Source of the DNA: Clostridia bacterium
Lineage (GTDB): Bacteria > Bacillota > Clostridia > Oscillospirales > Acutalibacteraceae
Assembly: GCA_017521125.1 (NCBI GenBank)
Contig: JAFXDV010000010.1
Location: 62,001 to 126,000, forward strand
DNA length: 64,000 nucleotides
Reading direction: 5' to 3'
Shown: positions 31,880 to 40,508 of the stretch, in pieces
Layout: every line of letters starts with the position of its first letter
Position numbering within the stretch: the first letter of the stretch is position 1
Notes under the pieces: model-generated
What the model was told of the DNA's origin: nothing
Database searches by the model: none
Seen by the model: the letters and a program-made list of their open reading frames with translations, nothing else
Program-made: the position numbers and the translations under genes

Positions 31880-33562
31880 TTATTTTTCTTCCTCTACTGC
31901 GCCGAACATTGCAAGACGCTCTTTTACGTAGTCAGGAACCAACTTGAAGGGCTCTCCTCCCTGGAAAGGAATTTCGCCGAACATTGCGGCAACTGCTGCC
32001 TCAATAATTTCGGGGAAGAAGTTATATATGTTGATAAAGGTTGGGAAAGCCGAGTAGAAATCGTAATACATAAATGGGGAGCCGATGCCTATACCCATAC
32101 TCTTTTCAAAGCCTGCTCTTAATGCGTTCTGGAAGGTACTGATTTCAATACCGTAAAAGCCGCACTTACCGTGTGGGGTCCAACGCTTTAGGAATCCTGC
32201 ATAAATTATGAGGTCGTGTGTGGCAGCAATTTCTTTAAGGTCTGCCTCAGAAGCAAAGCTCTTTAAAAGACCTTTTTTCAGGGTAACCTCGCAGCCTCGT
32301 TTTTCAAACTCTTTAATAAAGGTCTGCATACTGTCATATCCCTTGTGTTCGCCTTCGGCATCGTGGCCTGAATAGATGATACAAACTTTTTTGTGCTTTT
32401 TGGGGTCTAATGGGAAAAGCTTGTTCTCGTCGCAAACAAGAGAAGGAACCTTTGCGGCAGCTTCCTTATTGAAGGCAATACATTCGGCGTTTATTTCATC
32501 AGCGTCGCCCTTTGTAAGTTCGAAATCGTCATCGAATACGCCAATTTTCTCCTTCAAATCAAGAACTCTCTGACAAGCGTCGTCAATTCGCTCCATTGGA
32601 ATTTCTCCGCTTAATACGGCCTCTTCGATTGCGTCGAAATAGAAATCTTTTACGCCGAGAATTATGTCGTTTCCTGCCTTTATGGCTTCAACATATACTC
32701 TGCTCATATCGTCTCCGCAATATGTACCAACGCTTCTCATCCAAACGTCGTCGGTAATAACAACGCCCTTGAAGCCCATTTCTTCCTTTAACAATTTTGT
32801 TAAGATTTTGTAAGAAAGGGTAGCAGGAACATATCTGCCGTTTCTTGTTGTGTTATCAATAGCAGGGAAACACTGGTGTGCAGTCATAATGGTTTCTACT
32901 CCTGCATCTATCATACCCTGGAACATTCTTCCCTGTGTTTTTAACCACTCTTCTTTGGTGGAAAGGTTCTTGGTCTCGCTAAAATGGGCATCACGATATT
33001 CCATACCGTCTTCTCCGGGGAAATGCTTAGCGCAAGCGGCAATACCTGCGTCCTGAAAGCCCTTCATTGTTGCGATGTTCATAGCAAGAAGCTTATCCGG
33101 GTCGTCGGTATAAGTTCTTCCAAGAATACTTGAATTGTCACGAGCAGGAATGTCACAAATAGGGGACCAAACCCAGTTTGTTCCTACACTTCTCAGCATT
33201 TTACCTCTAAGAAGACCTGTTTTATAGGCGTACTCCTCCGAGCCGGTGGAGCCTACCGAAAGGGAGTCTAAAACATATCCATAGTCCTTGGAGGGAACGG
33301 TTGTTCCACAGTCTGCCGCACGTATTGTGGGCACCTTTAGGCGACTATTTACAGCCTTTATGCTTGCTATGAACTTTTCTCTTTTTTCTGACGTTTGATC
33401 AACTTCGTCCATAATAACGCCGAAATTAAAATCTCCGGTTACCCAAAATGAACCATATGGGTATTTTTCTATTTCTTTAATACCGGGATTGTTCAGTTGG
33501 CATAGGGCTGTTTGACCGATTTTTTCTCTTAAAGTCAGTTCGGAAAGTAAAGGTTTTTTCAT
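31880..33562 (-). CDS. Glycoside hydrolase family 3 enzyme (beta-N-acetylhexosaminidase-like)
   Basis: The 560-residue cytoplasmic protein has the GH3 N-terminal TIM barrel with KHFPG near residue 188, a DAHF segment that can supply the NagZ-type His/Asp dyad, and the nucleophile motif VITDDVWM. A further C-terminal domain of about 200 residues resembles the GH3 alpha/beta sandwich. No signal peptide is visible. Likely substrates are beta-linked GlcNAc or related glycosides from cell-wall turnover or diet. GGAG precedes the ATG. Confidence 0.85.
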   Translation of the reverse strand: MKKPLLSELTLREKIGQTALCQLNNPGIKEIEKYPYGSFWVTGDFNFGVIMDEVDQTSEKREKFIASIKAVNSRLKVPTIRAADCGTTVPSKDYGYVLDSLSVGSTGSEEYAYKTGLLRGKMLRSVGTNWVWSPICDIPARDNSSILGRTYTDDPDKLLAMNIATMKGFQDAGIAACAKHFPGEDGMEYRDAHFSETKNLSTKEEWLKTQGRMFQGMIDAGVETIMTAHQCFPAIDNTTRNGRYVPATLSYKILTKLLKEEMGFKGVVITDDVWMRSVGTYCGDDMSRVYVEAIKAGNDIILGVKDFYFDAIEEAVLSGEIPMERIDDACQRVLDLKEKIGVFDDDFELTKGDADEINAECIAFNKEAAAKVPSLVCDENKLFPLDPKKHKKVCIIYSGHDAEGEHKGYDSMQTFIKEFEKRGCEVTLKKGLLKSFASEADLKEIAATHDLIIYAGFLKRWTPHGKCGFYGIEISTFQNALRAGFEKSMGIGIGSPFMYYDFYSAFPTFINIYNFFPEIIEAAVAAMFGEIPFQGGEPFKLVPDYVKERLAMFGAVEEEK

Positions 33563-33607
33563 AATATTTTCTCCTTTAAAGTGCCTTTTCTATTATAAGC
33601 ACATTTT

Positions 33608-34555
33608 TTATTCGTAGGTTTTGGTTTCAATTATATATCTAGGTCTTTTCTTGACCTCAATATAAATTTTACCTATATACTCCCCTATAACGCCAAGGCT
33701 TATAAGCTGTATTCCACCGAAAAAGCTTACTGCCGAAACGATAGATGCCCAACCTGCAACACCGCTACCGGTAAAATGGATAATAACCGACCACACGATA
33801 AGCAGAAAACTGATTAGCGACACTAAAACACCAACAGTTGTTATTATTCTTATGGGTTTTACCGAAAGACTTGTTATTCCGTTAAAGGCAAGGGACAACA
33901 TTTTTCTTAGTGGATAATGGCTTTTACCCGCAATTCTTGGACTTCTGTCATAATATACGACACTACTCTTAAAACCAACCAGCGGCACCATTCCACGAAT
34001 GTAAATGTTTACCTCTTCAAACTTGAAAAACTCGTCTAAGGCTCTTTTAGACATTAGTCGGTAATCTGCGTGGTTATATACTACCTCTGCCCCCATTAAG
34101 TTGAGGAATTTATAAAAGCCTTGGGCGGTAGTCCTCTTGAAACGAGTATCGCTTTTACGGTCTTTTCTCACGCCGTAAACTATATCCGAGCCTTTTAAAT
34201 ACTCCTCTACCATTTGGTCAATTGCATTTATATCGTCCTGTCCGTCACAGTCAATGCTGACTGTTATATCGGCATATTTTCTTGCCTCGTCAAGCCCTGC
34301 AATCAAAGCGTTTTGGTGACCTCGGTTTCGACTAAGGCTAATTCCTTCAAAAGTATCGTTTTCCTTTGAAAGATTTGATATAATCTCCCAAGTAGCATCA
34401 CTACTTCCGTCGTTCACAAAAAGCACACGGCTTTTTTCAGAGATTTTGCCATCTATATATAAATCGTTAATTTTTGTTGCAAAGATTGAATTGGTTATTG
34501 GCAAAACCTTTTCTTCGTTGTAACAGGGCACTACAATATACAATATCGGTTTCAT
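33608..34555 (-). CDS. Family 2 glycosyltransferase (GtrB/DPM1-like)
   Basis: The 315-residue protein has the GT2 nucleotide-sugar domain (LYIVVPCYNEEKVLPI, then VDFD-like SIDCDGQDD and RSPRIAGKSHYPLRKM) followed by two C-terminal membrane segments. It closely follows the layout of GtrB-type enzymes that load a sugar onto undecaprenyl phosphate. It lies 45 bases downstream of the GH3 start on the minus strand and probably has its own promoter. Confidence 0.88.
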   Translation of the reverse strand: MKPILYIVVPCYNEEKVLPITNSIFATKINDLYIDGKISEKSRVLFVNDGSSDATWEIISNLSKENDTFEGISLSRNRGHQNALIAGLDEARKYADITVSIDCDGQDDINAIDQMVEEYLKGSDIVYGVRKDRKSDTRFKRTTAQGFYKFLNLMGAEVVYNHADYRLMSKRALDEFFKFEEVNIYIRGMVPLVGFKSSVVYYDRSPRIAGKSHYPLRKMLSLAFNGITSLSVKPIRIITTVGVLVSLISFLLIVWSVIIHFTGSGVAGWASIVSAVSFFGGIQLISLGVIGEYIGKIYIEVKKRPRYIIETKTYE

Positions 34556-34681
34556 ACCCTTGTTCTCCTTTAATCTTTTTGAAAATTATACCATACCATT
34601 TTCGCTATTTCAAGTTTTTCTATTGTATATTTTCTCTCTTTTTGTTATAATTAGTGTATATAGCCTAAGGAGGTTTTTATT

Positions 34682-36097
34682 GTGAAATATTATCTTGCTA
34701 TTGATATCGGCGCTTCAAGCGGCCGCCACATTTTAGGCCATTTAGAAGATGGTAATATTGTTTTAGAGGAAATGTACCGATTCCCCAACGGACAGTATGA
34801 AAAAAACGGCGTTCTTTGTTGGGACAGTGAGGCTCTTTTCGGCCACATTGTTGAAGGTATTAAGCGCTGCTTTGATGCAGGAAAAGCTCCATACAGTGTG
34901 GGAATTGACACCTGGGGCGTTGACTTTGTCCTACTTGATGAAAACGACAAACTTTTAGGCGATGCGGTGGGTTACCGTGACAGTCGTACTCAAGGTATGG
35001 ATAAAAGTGTTAACAAGGTTATAAGCGATGAGGAGCTTTACAGTCGCACAGGCATTCAAAAACAGCCTTATAACACCATTTATCAATTAGAGGCAATTAA
35101 AAATCAAAATCCTGAGCATTTAAGCAAGGCAAAGGCTATGCTTATGACACCTGACTACTATTCTTTCCTTTTAACCGGTGTTAAGCATCAAGAATATACT
35201 ATTGCTTCTACCTCAGGCCTTCTAAACGCTGAAACTCGTGATTGGGACTTTGAGTTAATTGATAAACTCGGCTATCCAAGAGAGATTTTCTTGCCCCTCA
35301 GCGAGCCGGGAGAAGCCGTTGGCCAATTAAAACCTGAAATTCAAAAGATAGTTGGCGGAAACTGTTTGGTTGTACACGCTCCTGCTCACGATACTGCTTC
35401 TGCAGTTCTGGCAGTTCCTACCCTAACAGATGACACCCTTTACATAAGCTCAGGCACCTGGTCTTTAATGGGAACAGAGCTAACTAAGGCTAACTGTAGT
35501 GAAACAAGCCGTAAATACAACTTCACAAACGAGGGTGGTTATGGCAAAAAGTACAGATACCTTTCTAATATAATGGGTCTTTGGATGATTCAGTCGGTTC
35601 GCAAGGAAATTGAAGCTACAACAGGTAAAAAGTGGGGCTTTGATGAACTTTGCGAGGCAGCAGAAGAAGAAAGCAAAAAAGGCTTTAACGCTCTTGTTGA
35701 CTGTGATGATGCAAGATTTTTAGCTCCTAAGAGTATGATTGCAGAGCTTAAGGCGGCTTGCAAAGAGAACGGACAGAGAATTCCTGAAAACGATGCTCAA
35801 CTTGCGGCAACTGTATATCAGAGCTTGGCTGTTTGCTATGCTAAGGCAAAGGCAGGAATTGAAGATATTACAGGCAAAAAGTACGACGTCATTAACATTG
35901 TAGGCGGCGGAAGTCAGGAAACCTATCTTGACAGACTTACAGCAAAGGAATGTAAATGTGAAGTTTGCGCAGGACCAAAAGAAGCTACCGCTATTGGAAA
36001 TCTAGTTTGTCAGATGCTTGCCGACAAGGTTTGGAAAACGGTTCGAGATGCTAAAAAGTGTATTCAGGTTTCCTTTAAATGTAAGACATATAAATAA
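34682..36097 (+). CDS. rhaB: Rhamnulokinase
   Basis: The 471-residue FGGY-family kinase starts with AIDIGASSGRHILGHLEDG, the RhaB-type phosphate-binding motif, and has SVGIDTWGVDFVLLDE, YRDSRT and GGGSQETYLDRLTA. It phosphorylates L-rhamnulose to the 1-phosphate. The start is GTG, with AGGAGG eight to nine bases upstream. No rhamnose isomerase or aldolase is adjacent, so the rest of the pathway must be elsewhere. Confidence 0.92.
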   Translation: MKYYLAIDIGASSGRHILGHLEDGNIVLEEMYRFPNGQYEKNGVLCWDSEALFGHIVEGIKRCFDAGKAPYSVGIDTWGVDFVLLDENDKLLGDAVGYRDSRTQGMDKSVNKVISDEELYSRTGIQKQPYNTIYQLEAIKNQNPEHLSKAKAMLMTPDYYSFLLTGVKHQEYTIASTSGLLNAETRDWDFELIDKLGYPREIFLPLSEPGEAVGQLKPEIQKIVGGNCLVVHAPAHDTASAVLAVPTLTDDTLYISSGTWSLMGTELTKANCSETSRKYNFTNEGGYGKKYRYLSNIMGLWMIQSVRKEIEATTGKKWGFDELCEAAEEESKKGFNALVDCDDARFLAPKSMIAELKAACKENGQRIPENDAQLAATVYQSLAVCYAKAKAGIEDITGKKYDVINIVGGGSQETYLDRLTAKECKCEVCAGPKEATAIGNLVCQMLADKVWKTVRDAKKCIQVSFKCKTYK

Positions 36098-36103
36098 AAT
36101 AAA

Positions 36104-36130
36104 TGCCCACAGTATTTCAACTGTGGGCAT
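36104..36130 (+). terminator. Probable terminator after rhaB
   Basis: TGCCCACAGT and ACTGTGGGCA pair perfectly around a six-base loop; the tail TTATATATT is weaker than a pure T run. Confidence 0.7.
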
Positions 36131-36183
36131 TATATATTGTATTAAACTCTATAACACAATTTCTTAAAACACAAGATGTTGTG

Positions 36184-36633
36184 TTATTTTCTTTTTGTGG
36201 CAAAAAAGTCTTTTAAAAGTTTTGCTGTTTCTTCTTCGCATATTCCCCCATAGATTTCAGGCTTATGGTTATAGGGCAAATCGAAAAGGTTTATAACCGA
36301 ATCGGAAGAGGCAGACCCTGCTTTTAAATCATAGGCTCCAAAAATCAAGGTTTTAATTCTTGAGTTTATAATAGCCCCCGCACACATAGGGCAAGGCTCT
36401 AAGGTTACATAGAGTTCACACTCATCAAGGTGCCAACTGCCTAGTTTTTCTCCGGCGGCTTTTATAGCCTCAATTTCGGCGTGGGCAACAGGATTATTGT
36501 CAATTTCTCTTCGGTTATAGCCTTCCCCTACAATTTTGCCGTTTTTAACAACTACGGCGCCAATTGGCACGTCGCCGTTTTTCTCGGCCTCTTTTGCAAG
36601 TTGAATTGCCCTTTGCATAAATTTTTTATCCAT
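36184..36633 (-). CDS. tadA: tRNA adenosine(34) deaminase
   Basis: The 149-residue zinc deaminase has HAEIEAI (ligand His and catalytic Glu) and PCPMCAGAI (two Cys ligands), plus the TadA-type N-terminal helix FMQRAIQLAKEAEKNGDVPIGAVVV. It makes inosine at the wobble position of tRNA-Arg(ACG). It is preceded by the two parS-like sites. Confidence 0.94.
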   Translation of the reverse strand: MDKKFMQRAIQLAKEAEKNGDVPIGAVVVKNGKIVGEGYNRREIDNNPVAHAEIEAIKAAGEKLGSWHLDECELYVTLEPCPMCAGAIINSRIKTLIFGAYDLKAGSASSDSVINLFDLPYNHKPEIYGGICEEETAKLLKDFFATKRK

Positions 36634-36644
36634 TTAAACTCCTT

Positions 36645-36660
36645 TGTTCTACGTGGAACA
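36645..36660. promoter_or_regulatory. parS-like site 1 (ParB/Spo0J binding)
   Basis: TGTTCTACGTGGAACA differs from the symmetric 16-mer TGTTCCACGTGGAACA by one base. ParB sites of this form cluster near oriC; dnaA starts 10 kb away. Confidence 0.75.
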
Positions 36661-36679
36661 TTGAATTTTTTATTTAAAT

Positions 36680-36695
36680 TGTTCTATGTGGAACA
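36680..36695. promoter_or_regulatory. parS-like site 2
   Basis: TGTTCTATGTGGAACA lies 35 bases from site 1 in the same orientation, two bases from the symmetric consensus. Together they fill the 63-base gap between tadA and the CPBP gene. Confidence 0.65.
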
Positions 36696-36696
36696 T

Positions 36697-37710
36697 TTAA
36701 TATATAAACAAAGCAAGTATGCACTCTAAAGCAGATACTGCTATTGATACCATAATAGCAGGTGTGGAGAAGAACCATTTCATTCTGAGAGAAAAACTTG
36801 AAGTATAGGTTTTTTCTTCATCTAGTTCTAAAAGCTCCTTTGTTCTGCCTTTTAATAGATAAAATCCCACAAAAAAGGCTAAAATACAAAGAGCAAAATA
36901 AAGGGAATTTATAAACCCTATAATCTGTATGTTGTCGGTTTTTGTTGTTATTGCATCTATAATAACCGAAACTCCGTTGTTTATAAGGTGAATTATTACA
37001 CCTGTCCATATAGAATCGGTCTTAATTACCGCAAAACCTATGGCTATTCCTAAAATAAAGGCGAAGGGTAATTGCGTTAGATTTCCGTGCATCATACCGA
37101 AAAGGATGGCCGAAACAGATATGGCAAAACCTTTTCCATACCTTCGAAGGCTTCCCTGAACTACTCCACGCAGAGCAAACTCTTCAACAAGCGCAGGGGT
37201 CACTGCAATTGCTAAAAAAGTGGCCATAAACCCTAAAACGCCTTTTGGGGTATCAAAAACCGGAGGAGAAACAGGAATTCCTACCGCATTAAAGAGACCC
37301 GTTAATACATTTGCTATTATGTTTGCAAAGGCCGTAACTCCAATACACATAAGAATAATCGGCAGTAAAAATTCTTTTTTTGGTTTTTTAAAGGAAACTA
37401 TCTGTGTTAACTTTAAATGTTCTGAGTACAAAATTACCCCCAAGGGTAATATGAACATCAATATAGATGTAAAGGTTTGGGTTACCATTAAAAACATCGG
37501 ATCGGTTAAAAGACCTGCGGCCTCTTGTGCAGATAGCCCTAAAGCCCTTAGCAGACTTGTGAGCATTGTGGTAAGAAAGAAGGGTAATACCATTAAAATT
37601 AAAAAGGTTATCCCCACAATGTTGGCGCTTCTTTTAACTGTGCGCTCCTCATGTTTAATTTTTATATAATCTAGGTCCAAACCATCTAAATTTGGCTGAA
37701 AATTCTCCAA
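36697..37710 (-). CDS. CPBP-family intramembrane metalloprotease
   Basis: The 337-residue protein has about eight membrane segments and the CPBP/CAAX (Abi) protease motifs: EEFALRGVVQG (EExxxR), ILFGMMHGN (FxxxH) and HLINNGVS (HxxxN). The family includes type II CAAX-like proteases and bacteriocin-immunity proteins. The start is a TTG at 37710 with AAGGAGG upstream. Substrate unknown. Confidence 0.88.
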   Translation of the reverse strand: MENFQPNLDGLDLDYIKIKHEERTVKRSANIVGITFLILMVLPFFLTTMLTSLLRALGLSAQEAAGLLTDPMFLMVTQTFTSILMFILPLGVILYSEHLKLTQIVSFKKPKKEFLLPIILMCIGVTAFANIIANVLTGLFNAVGIPVSPPVFDTPKGVLGFMATFLAIAVTPALVEEFALRGVVQGSLRRYGKGFAISVSAILFGMMHGNLTQLPFAFILGIAIGFAVIKTDSIWTGVIIHLINNGVSVIIDAITTKTDNIQIIGFINSLYFALCILAFFVGFYLLKGRTKELLELDEEKTYTSSFSLRMKWFFSTPAIMVSIAVSALECILALFIY

Positions 37711-37883
37711 ATATATTCCTCCTTAAAAAAGGGCAAAAAAGCCATAAAACAAGCGTTTTAATGCTTGTAGAAAAAACTGTCTCTTGTTTTCTCTCGTTTT
37801 CTATCGATTTTATCGTTTTTTATGTGATTTTCTCTTTTACCATTCAGGCAAAAATAGAGTTTAAAACGATATATAGTTAACTG

Positions 37884-37931
37884 AAAATACACACATTTTG
37901 CACTAAAAAAGTGCAATTTGTGTGTATTTTT
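37884..37931. terminator. Terminator after gyrA
   Basis: AATACACACA-TT-TTGCAC and GTGCAA-TT-TGTGTGTATT form a long hairpin with one symmetrical internal loop and T runs on both sides. The rest of the 225-base gap to the CPBP gene shows no other feature. Confidence 0.85.
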
Positions 37932-37934
37932 CCA

Positions 37935-40487
37935 TTACTCGTTGGTTGTTGCTTCTTCGGTTTCTGCTTTTTCTTCAGGTCCTGTTTCCCCTGCATCTGC
38001 ATCGGGTGTTTCAGGAACATCGGTTATTTCTTCTTCGTCGTGTTCTGCGGTTGCGATAGAGAGAATCTTTTCTCCTTCGCCTACCCTCATAACTCTAACG
38101 CCCTTGGATGGACGAGCAAAGGTTGAAATGTCGCTAACCCTCATACGAATGATTATTCCGTCTGATGCTATCATAATAATATCTTCGTCTTCCCTTACGG
38201 CAAGCACTGCGGCTACCTTTCCGTATTTCTCGGTACGGTAGTTGGTAATTCCCTGACCGCCACGAGATTGTAGTCGGTAGTCTGCCATAGTAGAACGTCT
38301 GCCGTAGCCGGTTTCGGTAACAGTTAGAAGAATCGTTTCCTCATCACAAGCTGCCATAGCAACAACCTCGTCGTCGCCTTTAAGCTTAATTGCTCTTACG
38401 CCTCTTGCGGTTCTGCCCATACTTCTTACGTCATCCTCGGCAAAGCGTATAGCCTTACCATTCTTGGTTGCAACAAGAAGTGATTTGCTTCCATCGGTCA
38501 GGCTTACGAAACGAAGCTCGTCGCCCTCATCAAGACCAAGAGCAATAATACCGGTCTTTCGGGTATTCTTAAAATCAGAAAGGGCGGTTCTCTTAATAAC
38601 GCCGTTTTTGGTTCCCATACAAATAAACTGTTGGGTTTCAAGCTCAGGACAGGGCAGAATCATTGTGATTTTCTCTCCATCCATAAGAGGAAGGAGGTTT
38701 ATGAGGTTCATTCCCTTTCCTGTTCTTGTGCCCTCAGGAATTTCATATGCCTTCATTCTGTAAACTCTGCCAAGATTTGAGAATAACATTACATAATCGT
38801 GGCTTGAGCAAACGAACATATTGTCAACAATATCATCTTCTCTGGTTGAAAGTCCCTTAATTCCACGTCCGCCTCTGTGCTGAACAGAATATGTGTCGGA
38901 TGGGAGTCTCTTAATATATCCGTTGACTGTTTTTGTGAGAACGCATTCCTCAACAGGAATAAGGTCTTCAATATCAACCTCTCCTGAAACTGCGGAAATA
39001 TCGGTTCTTCTGTCATCAGAATATCTGTCACGAAGATTTAAAGCTTCGGTCTTAACTATATCAAGAACCTTTGAGTGATCGGCAAGAATAGCCTCGCACT
39101 CCTTAATAAAGTCTAACTTTTCCTTTAATTCGTCTTCAATCTTCTGTTTTTCCATTCCTGCAAGTTTACCAAGCTGCATCTGAACGATAGCGGTGGTCTG
39201 AAGTTCATCAAGACCGAATCTTTCAGATAATGCTTCCTTAGATTCAGGAATAGTCTTGCTCTTTCTGATAATGTTTATAACCTCATCAATGAAATCAAGA
39301 GCAATTTTAAGTCCCTCTAAAATATGGGCTCTCTCTTTTGCCTTTTTCATATCAAAGGCGGTTCTGCGCTCAATAATTTCACACTGGAAGTCGATGCAGT
39401 TTTGGAGCATCTCTTTGAGTGTTAAAATCTGAGGTTTGCCGTTAACGATAGCAAGTAAAATTGCGCCGATGGTAGACTGTAAAGCGGTATAACTGTAAAG
39501 CTTATTAAGAACAACCTGTGGGTTTGCATCCTTCTTTACGTCAACGATAATTCTGATACCGCCGTCACGCTTTGATGAATAGTCAACTACGTCATCAATT
39601 CCCTCGATTTTCTTATCTGCCGCTAAATCATAGATATGTTTAACAAGGTCTTTCTTTCTAACCTTATAAGGAATTTCAGTAATAACTATGCGATATTTAC
39701 CGTTTTTAAGCTCCTCAATTTCTGCCTTTCCTCGAACAACGATTTTACCCCTTCCTGTAGCATATGCTGCACGAATACCGGCTCTTCCCATAATGGTGCC
39801 GCCTGTTGGGAAGTCAGGTCCCTTAATAAATTCGCAAAGTTCAGGAAGGTCTGCATCAGGGTTGTCAATAAGACAACACATACCATCAATAACCTCTCCT
39901 AAATTGTGGGGAGGAATTTCGGTTGCCATACCTACTGCAATACCTGATGAACCGTTAACTAAAAGTTGTGGGAATCTAACAGGTAAAACCTCAGGCTCTT
40001 TTAGTCGGTCATCGTAGTTTGGTACAAAATTTACTGTATCTTTCTCAATATCATCAAGCATATGATGAGAAAGTCTGTTCATTTTAGACTCGGTATAACG
40101 GTAAGCAGCGGCAGGATAGCCGTCGATGTTACCGAAGTTTCCGTGTCCGTCAATTAAAGGATAACGGAGTGAGAAATCTTGCGCCATACGTACCATTGCA
40201 TCATAAACAGAGGTGTCTCCGTGTGGATGGTAACGACCAAGCACGGCACCAACTGTATCGGCGCACTTTCTGTATGCTTTATCAGGTGTAAGTCCGTTTT
40301 CATACATTGTATAGAGAATGCGGCGATGAACTGGTTTTAAACCATCTCTAACGTCAGGTAATGCACGTCCTACAAGTACCGACATTGAATATTGGAGCAT
40401 ACTGCTTTTTACTTCATCTACTATTTCAACCGGAACTATGTTGGTTTGTTCATCTTCCGGCCAGTAAACTGTCTCGTGTTTTGCCAT
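37935..40487 (-). CDS. gyrA: DNA gyrase subunit A
   Basis: The 850-residue protein contains the catalytic tyrosine motif AAYRYTES, the QRDR region, and the GyrA box QHRGGRG in the C-terminal beta-pinwheel, which separates gyrase from topoisomerase IV. It breaks and rejoins DNA to introduce negative supercoils with GyrB. The C-terminal 40 residues are a very acidic tail, as in other gyrases. It follows gyrB on the minus strand by 21 bases, in the origin block. Confidence 0.97.
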   Translation of the reverse strand: MAKHETVYWPEDEQTNIVPVEIVDEVKSSMLQYSMSVLVGRALPDVRDGLKPVHRRILYTMYENGLTPDKAYRKCADTVGAVLGRYHPHGDTSVYDAMVRMAQDFSLRYPLIDGHGNFGNIDGYPAAAYRYTESKMNRLSHHMLDDIEKDTVNFVPNYDDRLKEPEVLPVRFPQLLVNGSSGIAVGMATEIPPHNLGEVIDGMCCLIDNPDADLPELCEFIKGPDFPTGGTIMGRAGIRAAYATGRGKIVVRGKAEIEELKNGKYRIVITEIPYKVRKKDLVKHIYDLAADKKIEGIDDVVDYSSKRDGGIRIIVDVKKDANPQVVLNKLYSYTALQSTIGAILLAIVNGKPQILTLKEMLQNCIDFQCEIIERRTAFDMKKAKERAHILEGLKIALDFIDEVINIIRKSKTIPESKEALSERFGLDELQTTAIVQMQLGKLAGMEKQKIEDELKEKLDFIKECEAILADHSKVLDIVKTEALNLRDRYSDDRRTDISAVSGEVDIEDLIPVEECVLTKTVNGYIKRLPSDTYSVQHRGGRGIKGLSTREDDIVDNMFVCSSHDYVMLFSNLGRVYRMKAYEIPEGTRTGKGMNLINLLPLMDGEKITMILPCPELETQQFICMGTKNGVIKRTALSDFKNTRKTGIIALGLDEGDELRFVSLTDGSKSLLVATKNGKAIRFAEDDVRSMGRTARGVRAIKLKGDDEVVAMAACDEETILLTVTETGYGRRSTMADYRLQSRGGQGITNYRTEKYGKVAAVLAVREDEDIIMIASDGIIIRMRVSDISTFARPSKGVRVMRVGEGEKILSIATAEHDEEEITDVPETPDADAGETGPEEKAETEEATTNE

Positions 40488-40508
40488 TTTCTTGTTGCTC
40501 CTTTCTTA

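Noticed and set aside
37735-37880. Plus-strand ORF-like stretch between gyrA and the CPBP gene
   Set aside because: AT-rich, low-complexity translation with no ribosome binding site; treated as intergenic.
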